Counted from the first letter of the stretch, positions 54,063-63,038 are shown. The stretch is DNA of 64,000 nucleotides from Demequina subtropica (GCF_000971235.1 NZ_BBMB01000007.1:122804-186803), one strand, 5' to 3'. Notes: a model not told the origin generated them from the sequence alone. Numbers and translations are program-made.

Positions 54063-54994
54063 TGAGCGCCGCCATCGCACCCGAGCCCGTGGTCGACGCC
54101 GCCGACGCGACGCCGTCCGGCGGCAAGGCCAAGCGGGTCAAGAAGCGCCTGACATCGCGCACCGCGACGTTCTTCGCGATCGTCATCGCGGCGCTGTGGA
54201 CCATCCCGACCTTCGGGCTGTTCGTCTCGTCCTTCCGGCCCGACACGGACATCGCGAACTCCGGCTGGTGGACCATCTTCACCAACCCGAGCTTCACGCT
54301 CGACAACTACACCGCGGTGTTCTCCGAATCCGGCGCCTCGTCCGCGAGCCTCGGCGTCTACTTCATCAACTCGATCGTCATCACGCTGCCGGCGACGGTG
54401 TTCCCGATCACGCTCGCGCTCATGGCCGCGTACGCCTTCGCGTGGATCCCCTTCCGAGGGTCCTCGTGGATCTTCGTGCTCGTGTTCGCGCTGCAGATCG
54501 TGCCGCTCCAGATGGCGCTCATCCCGCTGCTGAAGATCTTCAACTACCCGTGGCTCGACATCGGCGGCACGTTCCCGGCGGTGTGGATCGCGCACACGAT
54601 CTTCGCGTTGCCGCTCGAGATCTTCCTGCTGCACAACTTCATCTCGGAGATCCCGCGCGACGTGATGGAGGCGGCGCGCGTCGACGGGGCCAACCACGCG
54701 CAGATCTTCCGACGCGTGGTCATCCCGCTGTCGGTGCCGGCCATCGCGTCGGTGGCGATCTTCCAGTTCCTGTGGGTGTGGAACGACCTGCTCGTCGCGC
54801 TGGTGTTCTCCGGCGGCACGGTGAGGACCGCGCCGGTCACGCAACGCATCGCGGAGTTCGCGGGCACGCGCGGCAACGACTGGGAGCTGCTCACGGCGGC
54901 GGCGTTCGTCGGCACCATCGTCCCGCTGATCGTGTTCTTCTCGCTCCAGAGGTACTTCGTACGCGGCCTGCTCGCCGGCTCGACCAAGGGCTGA
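54062..54994 (+). CDS. Sugar ABC transporter permease (MalG type)
   Basis: A 310-residue permease with six helices and an EAA loop DVMEAARVDGANHAQIFRRVVIP. It is partner to the MalF-type gene and starts at ATG 54062 overlapping its stop (TGATG). A 30-residue cytoplasmic N-terminus precedes the first helix. Confidence 0.93.
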   Translation: MSAAIAPEPVVDAADATPSGGKAKRVKKRLTSRTATFFAIVIAALWTIPTFGLFVSSFRPDTDIANSGWWTIFTNPSFTLDNYTAVFSESGASSASLGVYFINSIVITLPATVFPITLALMAAYAFAWIPFRGSSWIFVLVFALQIVPLQMALIPLLKIFNYPWLDIGGTFPAVWIAHTIFALPLEIFLLHNFISEIPRDVMEAARVDGANHAQIFRRVVIPLSVPAIASVAIFQFLWVWNDLLVALVFSGGTVRTAPVTQRIAEFAGTRGNDWELLTAAAFVGTIVPLIVFFSLQRYFVRGLLAGSTKG

Positions 54995-55019
54995 CGGGCA
55001 TCCGAGGGGGAGGCCGGGA

Positions 55020-55049
55020 GGGGTCGGCGGACGTCAGGCCGCCGGCCCC
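55020..55049 (+). terminator. Terminator-like hairpin after the sugar transporter
   Basis: GGGGTCGGCGG pairs with CCGCCGGCCCC across an 8-nt loop (11 bp with one G-T pair). It lies 26 nt after the last permease stop. No T run follows. Confidence 0.65.
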
Positions 55050-55146
55050 GTCCCGGGCGCGGAGCGGACGATGCGGTCCCGTGCGCGCGCCGGTCCGGCC
55101 GCGGATCCCGTTCACGGGCCGTTCGGGCACCGCCTAGACTTGCCAC

Positions 55147-55497
55147 GTGAGCGACGTCCCCCAGGAAGACACCGCGTCCGGACTCCCCGAGCAGGAGCAG
55201 ACCGCTCCCGCACCCGCACCCGGTGAGCGCCCGGTCCCGGAGGACCTCGCGAGCGTGGCCGTCCCGGCGCACGTGCGGAACGCCCCCAGGTTCGGCAGCT
55301 TCATCGGCACCGGCGTGGGCGCGGGCATCATCGTGGCCGCGGTCCTCGCGATCTTCCTGCCCAACTCGACGGGCGTGGGCCGCTTCCTCGTCTTCGTGCT
55401 GCTGGCCCTCGGGCTGTGCCTGCTCGGCGCCATCATCGGCGGCGCGCTCGCCACGTCGATGGACCGCGCATCGTCCGCCACCAAGGAGAACCGATGA
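55147..55497 (+). CDS. Small membrane protein upstream of purF
   Basis: A 116-residue protein with a proline/glutamate-rich cytoplasmic N-terminus of about 45 residues and two membrane helices (GTGVGAGIIVAAVLAIFL and FLVFVLLALGLCLLGAIIGG). A similar small gene before purF is common in actinobacteria, but no function is known. TAGACT (55135-55140) lies 6 nt before GTG 55147 (leaderless). Its stop overlaps purF (ATGA). Confidence 0.8.
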   Translation: MSDVPQEDTASGLPEQEQTAPAPAPGERPVPEDLASVAVPAHVRNAPRFGSFIGTGVGAGIIVAAVLAIFLPNSTGVGRFLVFVLLALGLCLLGAIIGGALATSMDRASSATKENR

Positions 55498-57005
55498 CGA
55501 ACCGCCGCAGCCCCCTCGGCACGTCGATGACGACCCGACGCGGCGGCGACGGCCGCCTGAACCACGACCTCCTCCAGGGCGAGGCCGCGCCGCAGGACGA
55601 ATGCGGCGTGTTCGGCGTCTTCGGGCCCGGCGAGGAGGTCGCCAAGCTTGCCTACTTCGGGCTCTACGCGCTCCAGCACCGCGGCCAGGAGTCCGCGGGC
55701 ATCGCGACCTCGAACGGCGAGAACATCCTGGTGTTCAAGGACATGGGCCTGGTCTCCCAGGTGTTCGACGAGGGCGCGCTCGAGGCGCTCCAGGGCCACA
55801 TGGCCGTGGGCCACACGCGCTACTCGACCACCGGCGCCTCCGTGTGGGCGAACGCGCAGCCCACGCTCGGTCCCACCGAGCACGGCACCATCGCGCTCGG
55901 TCACAACGGCAACCTCACCAACGTCCAGCAGCTGCTCGACCTGCTGATCGAGCGCGAGGGCATGGCCAAGCGGCTCGACCTCAAGGGCGGCAAGTGCACG
56001 GACACGGCGATCGTGACCGCGCTGCTGGGCGCGGAGGGCTTCGAGTCGCTCGAGGAGGTCGCGATCGACCTGCTGCCCCAGGTGGAGGGCGCGTTCTCCT
56101 TCGTCTTCATGGACGAGCACCGCATGTACGCCGCGCGCGACCCGCAGGGCTTCCGTCCGCTCGTGCTCGGCTCGCTGCCGTCCGGCGGCTGGGTGGTGGC
56201 CTCGGAGACCGCCGCGCTCGACATCGTCGGTGCGAAGCACGAGCGCGAGATCGAGCCGGGCGAGCTCATCGTCATCGATGAGACCGGCGTGCGCTCGCGC
56301 CGCTTCGCGGAGGCGGACCCCAAGGGCTGCATCTTCGAGTACGTCTACCTCGCGCGTCCCGACACGACCATCGCCGGACGCTCGGTGCAGATGGCGCGGC
56401 TCGCGATGGGCCGCGCGCTCGCGAAGGAGCACCCCGTCGAGGCCGACCTGGTGATCCCGACGCCCGAGTCCGGCACCCCCGCGGCGGTGGGCTACGCGCA
56501 GGCCTCCGGCATCCCGTTCGCGCAGGGCCTGGTGAAGAACGCCTACGTGGGCCGCACCTTCATCCAGCCGTCGCAGACGCTGCGCCAGCTGGGCATCCGG
56601 CTCAAGCTCAACCCGCTGCGCGAGGTCATCGAAGGCAAGCGCCTCATCGTGGTCGACGACAGCATCGTGCGCGGCAACACCCAGCGCGCGCTCGTCGCGA
56701 TGCTGCGCGAGGCGGGCGCGGCCGAGGTGCACGTGCGCATCTCCTCGCCGCCCGTCCAGTGGCCGTGCTTCTACGGCATCGACTTCCCCACGCGCGAGGA
56801 GCTCGCGGCGGTGGGGCACTCGGTCGACGAGATCCGCGACGAGATCGGTGCGGACTCGCTCGGCTACATCTCCCTCGAGGGCATGCTCGCCGCGACCGAG
56901 CAGGCGCAGGAGCGCCTGTGCACCGCGTGCTTCACCGGGACCTACCCGGTCGAGCCGCCCGTGAACGCCCGGCACCTGCTGGTGTCCCAGCCCGTGGAGG
57001 CCTGA
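55494..57005 (+). CDS. purF: Amidophosphoribosyltransferase
   Basis: PurF makes phosphoribosylamine from PRPP and glutamine, the first step of purine synthesis. The 503-residue precursor has a propeptide ending before the nucleophile Cys in DECGVFGVF (about residue 36), an N-terminal glutaminase domain and a C-terminal PRTase domain with PRPP motif RLIVVDDSIVRGNT. Cysteines near the C-terminus (CTACFTG) match the iron-sulfur type. ATG 55494 has AAGGAGAA upstream and overlaps the preceding stop. Confidence 0.97.
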   Translation: MTNRRSPLGTSMTTRRGGDGRLNHDLLQGEAAPQDECGVFGVFGPGEEVAKLAYFGLYALQHRGQESAGIATSNGENILVFKDMGLVSQVFDEGALEALQGHMAVGHTRYSTTGASVWANAQPTLGPTEHGTIALGHNGNLTNVQQLLDLLIEREGMAKRLDLKGGKCTDTAIVTALLGAEGFESLEEVAIDLLPQVEGAFSFVFMDEHRMYAARDPQGFRPLVLGSLPSGGWVVASETAALDIVGAKHEREIEPGELIVIDETGVRSRRFAEADPKGCIFEYVYLARPDTTIAGRSVQMARLAMGRALAKEHPVEADLVIPTPESGTPAAVGYAQASGIPFAQGLVKNAYVGRTFIQPSQTLRQLGIRLKLNPLREVIEGKRLIVVDDSIVRGNTQRALVAMLREAGAAEVHVRISSPPVQWPCFYGIDFPTREELAAVGHSVDEIRDEIGADSLGYISLEGMLAATEQAQERLCTACFTGTYPVEPPVNARHLLVSQPVEA

Positions 57006-57008
57006 ACC

Positions 57009-58118
57009 ATGACCGAGCCGCAGGGCATCACCTACGCGTCCGCGGGCGTCGACACGCACGCGGGCGACCGCGCGGTCGAGCTCATGAAGGCGGCCGTGGC
57101 GAAGACGCACGGCCCCGAGGTGCTCGGGGGCGTGGGCGCGTTCGCGGGGCTCTTCGACGCCTCGGCGCTCAAGGCGTACGACCGCCCGCTGCTCGCGTCC
57201 TCGACGGACGGCGTGGGCACCAAGATCGTCATCGCGCGGGCCCTCGGGGTGCACGACACGATCGGGCAGGACCTGGTCGCGATGGTGGTCGACGACATCG
57301 TCGTGTGCGGCGCCAAGCCGCTCGTCATGACGGACTACATCGCGTGCGGGAAGGTGGTGCCCGAGCGCATCGCGGACATCGTGCGTGGCATCGCGGTCGG
57401 CTGCGAGATGGCGGGCGTCGCCCTGGTGGGCGGCGAGACCGCCGAGCACCCGGGCGTGATGGAGCCGGACGACTACGACGTCGCGGGCGCGGCGATCGGT
57501 GTGGTCGAGGCCTCGGCGCTGCTGGGCCCCGATCGGGTCCGGTCCGGCGACGTGGTGGTCGCGATGGCCTCGTCCGGGCTGCACAGCAACGGCTACTCGC
57601 TGGTGCGCTCCGTGGTCGCGCACGCGGGCTGGTCGCTCTCGACGTCGGTGCCCGAGCTCGGTCGCACCGTGGGCGAGGAGCTCCTCGAGCCCACGCGGAT
57701 CTACTCGCAGCTGTGCGTCGACCTGGCGGCCTCGGTGCCCGGTCTCCGTGCGTTCTCCCACGTCACGGGAGGCGGCCTCGCGGCGAACCTCGCGCGCGTG
57801 CTCCCCAAGGGCCTCGCGGCGTCTGTCGCGCGCGATGCCTGGGACCTGCCCGCGGTGTTCTCGGTGGTCCAGGCGGCGGGATCCGTGCCGTGGAACGACC
57901 TGGAGTCGACGCTCAACATGGGCGTGGGCATGGTCGCGGTGGTGGCTCCGGAGGACGCCGACGCGCTGATCGCGGCTTCCGCGGCCGCGGGCGTGCCGGC
58001 GTGGGTGCTGGGGTCGGTGTCGGCGGACGCCGGGCTGCCCACGGGTCCCGACGTGGTCCGCGGCGCCAAGGGCGTCGACGGCGGCACCGTGGTGCTCTCG
58101 GGGGCGTACCGGGCCTGA
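57009..58118 (+). CDS. purM: Phosphoribosylformylglycinamidine cyclo-ligase
   Basis: PurM (AIR synthase) closes the imidazole ring of FGAM using ATP. The 369-residue protein has ASTDGVGTKIVIA, DDIVVCGAKPLVMTDYI, LVGGETAEHPGVM and HVTGGGLAANL. The start is 3 nt after the purF stop, with GTGGAGG upstream, so purF-purM are one operon. Confidence 0.97.
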   Translation: MTEPQGITYASAGVDTHAGDRAVELMKAAVAKTHGPEVLGGVGAFAGLFDASALKAYDRPLLASSTDGVGTKIVIARALGVHDTIGQDLVAMVVDDIVVCGAKPLVMTDYIACGKVVPERIADIVRGIAVGCEMAGVALVGGETAEHPGVMEPDDYDVAGAAIGVVEASALLGPDRVRSGDVVVAMASSGLHSNGYSLVRSVVAHAGWSLSTSVPELGRTVGEELLEPTRIYSQLCVDLAASVPGLRAFSHVTGGGLAANLARVLPKGLAASVARDAWDLPAVFSVVQAAGSVPWNDLESTLNMGVGMVAVVAPEDADALIAASAAAGVPAWVLGSVSADAGLPTGPDVVRGAKGVDGGTVVLSGAYRA

Positions 58119-58142
58119 ATCGCCTGACGCGGCCACCCCACT

Positions 58143-58368
58143 GAAGTGGTCGATGGTGGTCGCTTCTGGCGGGTTTCCGCACCGCAGTGGTCGCTGGTTG
58201 TCGTTTCTGCCGATGCGCCACGACCCGCGCGCCCTGAGCGGCGCGGCGCGTCCTGCGCGCGACTAGGGCCGGCCAGGGGTCGCAGTGGGCGCGTCAGCGA
58301 CACTGATCTACCACTGGCGCGCAACGACGGCTGGAAAGCGACCACCACCGACCACTGCGGGTGCGGTG
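58143..58368. repeat. Dispersed intergenic repeat, family I (copy 2)
   Basis: The convergent gap after purM holds GAAGTGGTCGATGGTGG... (58143 onward). The end of the gap carries an inverted relative: the reverse complement reads CCGCACCCGCAGTGGTCGG, similar to CCGCACCGCAGTGGTCGC near 58180. A long imperfect hairpin results. Copy 1 is downstream of purA (1393-1495). Confidence 0.6.
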
Positions 58369-58384
58369 GGGAGCGGGAGAGGAC

Positions 58385-58567
58385 TCAGTCCTCGTCGTCC
58401 GCCCAGCGGTCGTAGTACTCGTCCGAGTCGTCGGCGGTGTGGGTGGGCGCGCTCGCCTCGCGGCTGGTCAGCTCACGCTCGAGCTCACGGAGGTCACCAC
58501 CGTGGTTCGTGTACTTGAGCTGACGAGCGATCTTCGCGTCCTTAGCCTTCTGACGGCCTCGCCCCAT
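58385..58567 (-). CDS. DUF3073 family protein
   Basis: A 60-residue highly charged protein starting MGRGRQKAKDAKIARQLKY and ending in an acidic tail (DDSDEYYDRWADDED), matching the actinobacterial DUF3073 family. Function is unknown; the gene is often found next to purM and bldC. GGGAGGGACG precedes the ATG. A possible TAAAGT -10 box lies at 58630-58635 (minus). Confidence 0.9.
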   Translation of the reverse strand: MGRGRQKAKDAKIARQLKYTNHGGDLRELERELTSREASAPTHTADDSDEYYDRWADDED

Positions 58568-58915
58568 GTCGCCGTCCCTCCCGGTCTCTCGCGCCTCGTG
58601 TGCGGGCGCCGCCTCGTCATTCCTGCCCTACTTTACAACGCGTGTCCAGCACGTTGCGACCGCCCTGGAAGCGGGATCGCGCGCCGCGGCCGGCGCGACG
58701 CGCGGACCGATGCGCATCGTCGCCCGCGACGCAAGCCGCCGTGAGGTCTGTCACATGCTGCGCACAGTCTGAGGGCGCGACACGCCGTACATGTCACAAT
58801 ATGGAAATTACGGAAACAGTGACCTTTCGCCGTCATAATCGCTTCCGTCGGACGTCTCATCGCACACAGGAGCCTCCCCCGAGGCGCTCGACACGGACTG
58901 AGGGAACGAAATTTC
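58568..58915. promoter_or_regulatory. Divergent intergenic region before bldC
   Basis: A 348-nt region without a gene. The half next to bldC (about 58790-58850) is unusually A+T-rich for the window and includes CATAAT (58833-58838), a plausible -10 box, and two TGTCACA-like stretches (near 58750 and 58795). The other half holds TAAAGT for the DUF3073 gene. The long leader fits a regulated developmental gene; no operator is certain. Confidence 0.45.
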
Positions 58916-59113
58916 ATGACTGAAACTGCGCAGGAGCCCGAGAAGCTGCTCACCCCTTCTGAGGTTGCCGCGATCTTCCGCGTCGACCCCAAGACCGTGA
59001 CCCGCTGGGCCAAGGTCGGCAAGCTCAGCTCGATCCGTACGCTCGGCGGGCACCGCCGCTTCCGCGAGGCCGAGGTCCAGGCCCTCCTCGCGGCGGCACA
59101 GGAAGGCCGCTGA
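58916..59113 (+). CDS. bldC: BldC-type MerR-like DNA-binding protein
   Basis: A 65-residue single winged-helix protein: LLTPSEVAAIFRVDPKTVTRWAKVGKLSSIRTLGGHRRFRE, near identical in pattern to Streptomyces BldC. BldC binds direct repeats cooperatively and controls the timing of development; outside Streptomyces its role is less clear. No effector domain. Confidence 0.93.
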   Translation: MTETAQEPEKLLTPSEVAAIFRVDPKTVTRWAKVGKLSSIRTLGGHRRFREAEVQALLAAAQEGR

Positions 59114-59258
59114 GCCTCGAGCAGGCTGTGGCGTCCTTCTGAGGGAGGGGCGCCGGTGCCGCGCGTCGACGCGCGGTGACACACGACGCTGGCGCGCGCC
59201 CATCGCGATGTCCGATGGGCGCGTGCCGGGTGTCAGACGGTGGTCGTAGCCTGCTGTC

Positions 59259-59786
59259 ATGACATCGGCACCGCTCATCGGGGCGTCCTACGAGACGCCC
59301 TTCGGCACGCTCACCGTGCTCGCTACGCCCGAGGACGGCGTCGTCCGTTCGTCGGGCTTCCGGACGATGCGCGACACGGTCGCGGGGCTCCCTGCGCCGA
59401 TGCAGGGACGGGGCTGGGAGCCGGGCGAGCTTCCGCACGTGGCCGCCGCGATCGCGGCCTGGCTCGACGGCGACGGCGACGCTCTCGCGTCGGTCCCGAT
59501 CGTGCAGCAGGGCGGACCGTTCTTCCAGGAGGTCTGGGAGCAGCTGCGCACCGTGCCCTCCGGAAGCGCCGTGAGCTACCAGGAGCTCGCGACGATGGCG
59601 GGGCGTCCGCGTGCCATGCGCGCGGCCGGTACTGCGTGCGCGCGCAACAACATCGCCCCGTTCGTGCCGTGCCACCGGGTGGTGCAGTCGGGCGGAAGGC
59701 TCGGCAGCTACGGCTTCGGCGGCACCGAGGTCAAGGCGGCGATGCTCGCGCTCGAGGGTGCGTGGCCGCTGCCGGCACGGGCATGA
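59259..59786 (+). CDS. ogt: Methylated-DNA-[protein]-cysteine S-methyltransferase
   Basis: A 175-residue repair protein that removes alkyl groups from O6-alkylguanine. The acceptor Cys is in VPCHRVV (Cys 138), after YQELATMAGRPRAMRAAGTA, the helix-turn-helix that binds DNA. TAGCCT (59247-59252) lies 6 nt before the ATG (leaderless). Its stop overlaps the next gene (ATGA). Confidence 0.93.
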   Translation: MTSAPLIGASYETPFGTLTVLATPEDGVVRSSGFRTMRDTVAGLPAPMQGRGWEPGELPHVAAAIAAWLDGDGDALASVPIVQQGGPFFQEVWEQLRTVPSGSAVSYQELATMAGRPRAMRAAGTACARNNIAPFVPCHRVVQSGGRLGSYGFGGTEVKAAMLALEGAWPLPARA

Positions 59787-60745
59787 CCGCGGCTCCTGCC
59801 CGCGCCTGGGTTCCCGCGTTCATCGTCGCGGCGGTGTCGTGGGGCTCGAGCTTCCTCTTCATCTCGCTCGCGTTGCGGGGGCTGAGCGCCACCCAGGTGG
59901 GCTTCGGTCGCCTCGCGATCGGCGCGGCGGTGCTGTGGGCGATGCTGCTGGTGACCCGCCACCGCCCGCGCCTCTCCGCGCGCGACGTCGCGAGCATCGG
60001 CGTGGTCGCGATCGGGTTGTCCACGGTGCCGTTCGTGCTGATCCCGCTCGCGCAGCAGCACATCACGTCCATCCTGGCGAGCCTGCTCAACGCGACCACG
60101 CCGCTGTGGACCGCACTGTTCGTCGCGGTGCTCATCCCGCACGAGCGTGCGACCCGCGCGCAGGTGCTCGGGCTGGTGATCGGTGCGCTCGGGATCGCCG
60201 TGCTCCTGGGGGCGTGGGACATCGACGGGATCCCTCTGCTCGGCGCCGCGCTCATGCTCGCGGCCACGGCCTGCTACGGCATCGGCTCCACCTTGTCGCG
60301 CATGCTGCTCGCGCGCGTCGACGAAGGCCCCACCGCGCTGTCGGCGGTGCAGATCGGCATCTCCGCGATGCTGCTGTTGCCGTTCGCGCTCGTGGCGCCG
60401 GCGCCCGCCGCGGACACCCTCGCGCTCGGCTCGGAGGTGCTGTGGGGGCTGCTCGCGCTCGGCGTGCTCGGGACCAGCTTCACGTACGTGCTGTTCTGGC
60501 GCGTGGTGAAGCTCGCGGGAGCGACCACCGCCGCGTCGGTCACCTACGTGGTGCCCGTGGTGGCGACGGTGCTGGGGATCCTGGTGCTCCACGAGGAGTT
60601 GAGGTGGCACGAGCCTGTCGGTGCCGCCGTGGTCCTCGCAGGCGTGTGGCTCGCGCAGCGCAAGCCGCGCGTCGCGGCCACGGCCGAGGGAGCCGTGGCG
60701 CCGGCGGGCGCTACTTCGAGGAGGACATCCCGACCGTCGACTTGA
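59783..60745 (+). CDS. EamA-family (drug/metabolite) transporter
   Basis: A 320-residue membrane protein with ten helices in two EamA repeats (first ending near residue 140; second with LGTSFTYVLFWRVVKLAGATTAA). The substrate is unknown. It is coupled to ogt. The last 11 codons overlap, tail to tail, the end of the convergent holin-X gene by 35 nt. Confidence 0.9.
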   Translation: MTAAPARAWVPAFIVAAVSWGSSFLFISLALRGLSATQVGFGRLAIGAAVLWAMLLVTRHRPRLSARDVASIGVVAIGLSTVPFVLIPLAQQHITSILASLLNATTPLWTALFVAVLIPHERATRAQVLGLVIGALGIAVLLGAWDIDGIPLLGAALMLAATACYGIGSTLSRMLLARVDEGPTALSAVQIGISAMLLLPFALVAPAPAADTLALGSEVLWGLLALGVLGTSFTYVLFWRVVKLAGATTAASVTYVVPVVATVLGILVLHEELRWHEPVGAAVVLAGVWLAQRKPRVAATAEGAVAPAGATSRRTSRPST

Positions 60746-61100
60746 TGTTGTCGATCTGCTCGTGGGGCGTGAGGTCCTTGTTCTTCTTGATCAGCGCCGA
60801 GCCGATGCCCGCGAGCAGCAGCACGATCAGCAGCAGCGCGCCGCCCACCGTGAGGGCCGCGAGCCATGCGGGCCAGACCTCGGAAAGGCCCAGGATCGCG
60901 GCGGCGATGAAGACGCCGACCATGAAGAAGGCGAACACCCCGGCCCCGATGACCAGGCCGACGCCGATGCCGATCCGCTGGAGCTTCTTCGAGATCTCCT
61001 GCTTGGCCTTCTCGATCTCGTCCTTGATGACGGTGGCGATACGACCGATCAGGCCGGCGACGATCGCGTTGACGAAGTAGCGGCCGAAGTTGTCGGACAT
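60711..61100 (-). CDS. Holin-X superfamily III-type membrane protein
   Basis: A 129-residue protein with a cytoplasmic amphipathic start (IKDEIEKAKQEISKKLQRIG) and two membrane helices, matching the actinobacterial putative holin-X family. Despite the name, chromosomal members are not shown to be holins. GGAGGTGCTGC precedes the ATG. No other phage gene is near it. Confidence 0.8.
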   Translation of the reverse strand: MSDNFGRYFVNAIVAGLIGRIATVIKDEIEKAKQEISKKLQRIGIGVGLVIGAGVFAFFMVGVFIAAAILGLSEVWPAWLAALTVGGALLLIVLLLAGIGSALIKKNKDLTPHEQIDNIKSTVGMSSSK

Positions 61101-61203
61101 GCAGCACCTCCACTGGGATTGTCCCTAGTCAATCCTGTATCGGCAGGTGTCCGCAAATGAACAAGGCTGGCTGCCTCCGCGTTCGCTCGCTACGGTCGGC
61201 GGC

Positions 61204-62157
61204 ATGACCTTGCCTTCCACCCCGCCGGTGCCGCTCGTGATCGACACCGACACCGCCTCGGACGACTGCTTCGCGCTCCTTCTCGCGCTCCTCGACCCAC
61301 GCGCCGACCTGCGCGCGATCACGATCGCGCAAGGCAATGTCGACTTCGCGCAGCAGGTGCACAACGCCTTCCTGGTGCTCGAGGTCGCGGGTCGTCTGGG
61401 TGAGGTCCCCGTCCACCTGGGAGAGCGGGAGGCGCTCGCGGGCGGGTGGATCGGCGCGGAGGACGTCCACGGGGACGGCGTGGGTGGGCAGCGGCGGGAG
61501 AACGACGCGCAGGCCGAGCCTGAGCACGCCGTCGACGCGTTGCTGCGTCTCACCGCGGAGGCGCCGGGGGAGCTCGCGATCATCGCGATCGGGCCGCTCA
61601 CCAATCTTGCCCGCGCCGTCGAGCGGGACGCGAGCTTCGCGGGGCGGGTGCGCGAGCTCGTGGTGATGGGCGGATCGCTGGACGGGGTCGGCAACATCAC
61701 CCCGCACGCGGAGTACAACATCTACGCGGACGTCGAGGCGGCTGCGGCGGTGGTCGCGGCCGACTTCCCGCGGCTGCGCTTCGTCACGTGGTCACCGGTG
61801 ACGTTGCGGGACGGGATCTTCGATGCCGGCCGCGTGGAGGAGATCCGGGCGCTCGGGACGCGTCGCGGCGAGTTCTTCGTGCGTGCGAACCAGGCGCCGT
61901 TCGACTTCGATACCGCTCACGGGGTGGGCGGCTCGACGCACCCGGACACGCTCTCGGTGCTCGCGGCGATCGACCCGGGCGTCGTGGTGGAGGAGCGCGC
62001 CTTCGATGTGAGCGTGGTGCTCGAGGGGGAGCGGCGGGGCGCCACGAGCTTCGCTCCGGTCGCCGATGCGGCGGTCGCCTCGTGCACGGCGATCACGGTC
62101 GCGGACGGGGAGAGGCTGTTCGCGGCTCTGCGCGACGTGCTCGCGAACGGCGGCTGA
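61204..62157 (+). CDS. Nucleoside hydrolase-like protein
   Basis: A 317-residue inosine/uridine-preferring nucleoside hydrolase fold protein. The N-terminal calcium-binding motif reads VIDTDTASDDCFAL instead of the usual DTDPGxDDA, keeping the four aspartates. LVVMGGSLDGVGNITPHAEYNIYADVEAA and the late GVGGSTHPDTLSVLAAI fit. Substrate is likely a purine or pyrimidine nucleoside. TACGGT (61191-61196) lies 7 nt before the ATG (leaderless). Confidence 0.88.
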   Translation: MTLPSTPPVPLVIDTDTASDDCFALLLALLDPRADLRAITIAQGNVDFAQQVHNAFLVLEVAGRLGEVPVHLGEREALAGGWIGAEDVHGDGVGGQRRENDAQAEPEHAVDALLRLTAEAPGELAIIAIGPLTNLARAVERDASFAGRVRELVVMGGSLDGVGNITPHAEYNIYADVEAAAAVVAADFPRLRFVTWSPVTLRDGIFDAGRVEEIRALGTRRGEFFVRANQAPFDFDTAHGVGGSTHPDTLSVLAAIDPGVVVEERAFDVSVVLEGERRGATSFAPVADAAVASCTAITVADGERLFAALRDVLANGG

Positions 62158-62280
62158 CCCCGGCAGCGCGCCGAGGCGCGTCGGGTGGCGTCTGGGTGCC
62201 ATAATCCCTCCTCGTGGGCCGCGACAAGTGGCGGCCGATACGCATGACCACCTCCCCGACACACCGAACGAAGGTCCCCA

Positions 62281-62832
62281 GTGAAGCGACTCGCCCACCA
62301 CACCGTCTCCACGCTCGCGCCCCTCGCGCTCGCCATCGGAGCGACCCTTTCCCTCGCGGGCTGCTCGTCCGCTGAGGGCGCGCCCGAGGACACCCAGGCT
62401 GCGCTCGTCGTGGCGACTGTCGAGCCGGTCGCTGCGGAGCCCAGCTCCGACACGACGGATGTCGCTGAGGCCGTCGTCGAGACGACGCCCGAGCCGACAG
62501 AGTCTGCCGTGCCGGCGCCGACGAAGACCACGAAGGCGACGCCCAAGCCCGAGCCTGTGGCCGAGGCGCTCTCCCTCACGGAGACCTTCACCGCGATGCT
62601 CGCCGCCGCGAAGACGGACGGCGTCGAGGGCGTGGTTCCCTTCATGGAGAAGCAGGGGCACGGTGACCTGTGGGGAGTCGTCGGCACGGACTTCATCGCT
62701 GGCGAGTGCAGCGAGGCCGACCCCGCTGGCTGCGTGGCGTACTACGACTATGAGGGCACTCAGAGGGAGCGCATCTTCATGTTCGAGAAGATCGACGGCT
62801 CGTGGAAGCTCACCGAGGCCTATACCTGGTGA
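62281..62832 (+). CDS. Putative lipoprotein, unknown function
   Basis: A 183-residue protein starting at GTG 62281 with a signal ending in LAGC (lipobox), a Thr/Pro/Glu-rich linker (about residues 50-100) and a C-terminal domain with one Cys pair (GECSEADPAGC). No family recognised. A strong terminator follows at once. Confidence 0.8.
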   Translation: MKRLAHHTVSTLAPLALAIGATLSLAGCSSAEGAPEDTQAALVVATVEPVAAEPSSDTTDVAEAVVETTPEPTESAVPAPTKTTKATPKPEPVAEALSLTETFTAMLAAAKTDGVEGVVPFMEKQGHGDLWGVVGTDFIAGECSEADPAGCVAYYDYEGTQRERIFMFEKIDGSWKLTEAYTW

Positions 62833-62838
62833 CGACAG

Positions 62839-62868
62839 AAGCCCCCGGAGGCGATCCTCCGGGGGCTT
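62839..62868 (+). terminator. Rho-independent terminator
   Basis: AAGCCCCCGGAGG, 4-nt loop, exact complement (13 bp), beginning 7 nt after the lipoprotein stop. The A/T ends of the stem (AAG..CTT) make it a good bidirectional terminator. Confidence 0.9.
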
Positions 62869-62875
62869 CCTGTTC

Positions 62876-62914
62876 TGGTGGCTCCGACGGGCGTCGATCC
62901 CGTGACCTCACGAG
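62876..62914 (-). other. 3' end of a tRNA-like sequence, probable attachment site
   Basis: On the minus strand the sequence reads CTCGTGAGGTC, then T stem ACGGG, loop ATCGACG, T stem CCCGT, then CGGAGCC and ACCA. This is the 3' part of a tRNA (T arm, acceptor strand, discriminator, CCA). No 5' half with the matching GGCTCCG acceptor strand is found in the following 100 nt. Such 3'-half copies are what tyrosine integrases leave at the far end of integrated elements. The IS3 element lies on the other side of it. Confidence 0.65.
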
Positions 62915-63038
62915 TTTGAGTTCGGCACTGTCAGGGGTTTTCGCGGGGTGCCTGGCTCTTCGGTGTGCCGAGGTAGGCCATCGATTTGGCGGTCTTGCGG
63001 AGCCTGATCCGGTCTCGTGGACACGGGTGGTGTGTTGA

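Noticed and set aside
55134..58136. A 1000-codon open frame on the minus strand, opposite purF-purM
   Set aside because: It is a shadow of secure purine genes. Composition is Arg/Asp/His-rich without homology.
60711..61100. A prophage remnant because of the holin-like protein
   Set aside because: No endolysin, integrase or structural genes lie nearby; the family is widespread in actinobacterial chromosomes.
62876..62950. A complete tRNA gene
   Set aside because: The T arm and acceptor 3' strand are present, but no matching 5' acceptor strand or D arm was found on the minus strand.
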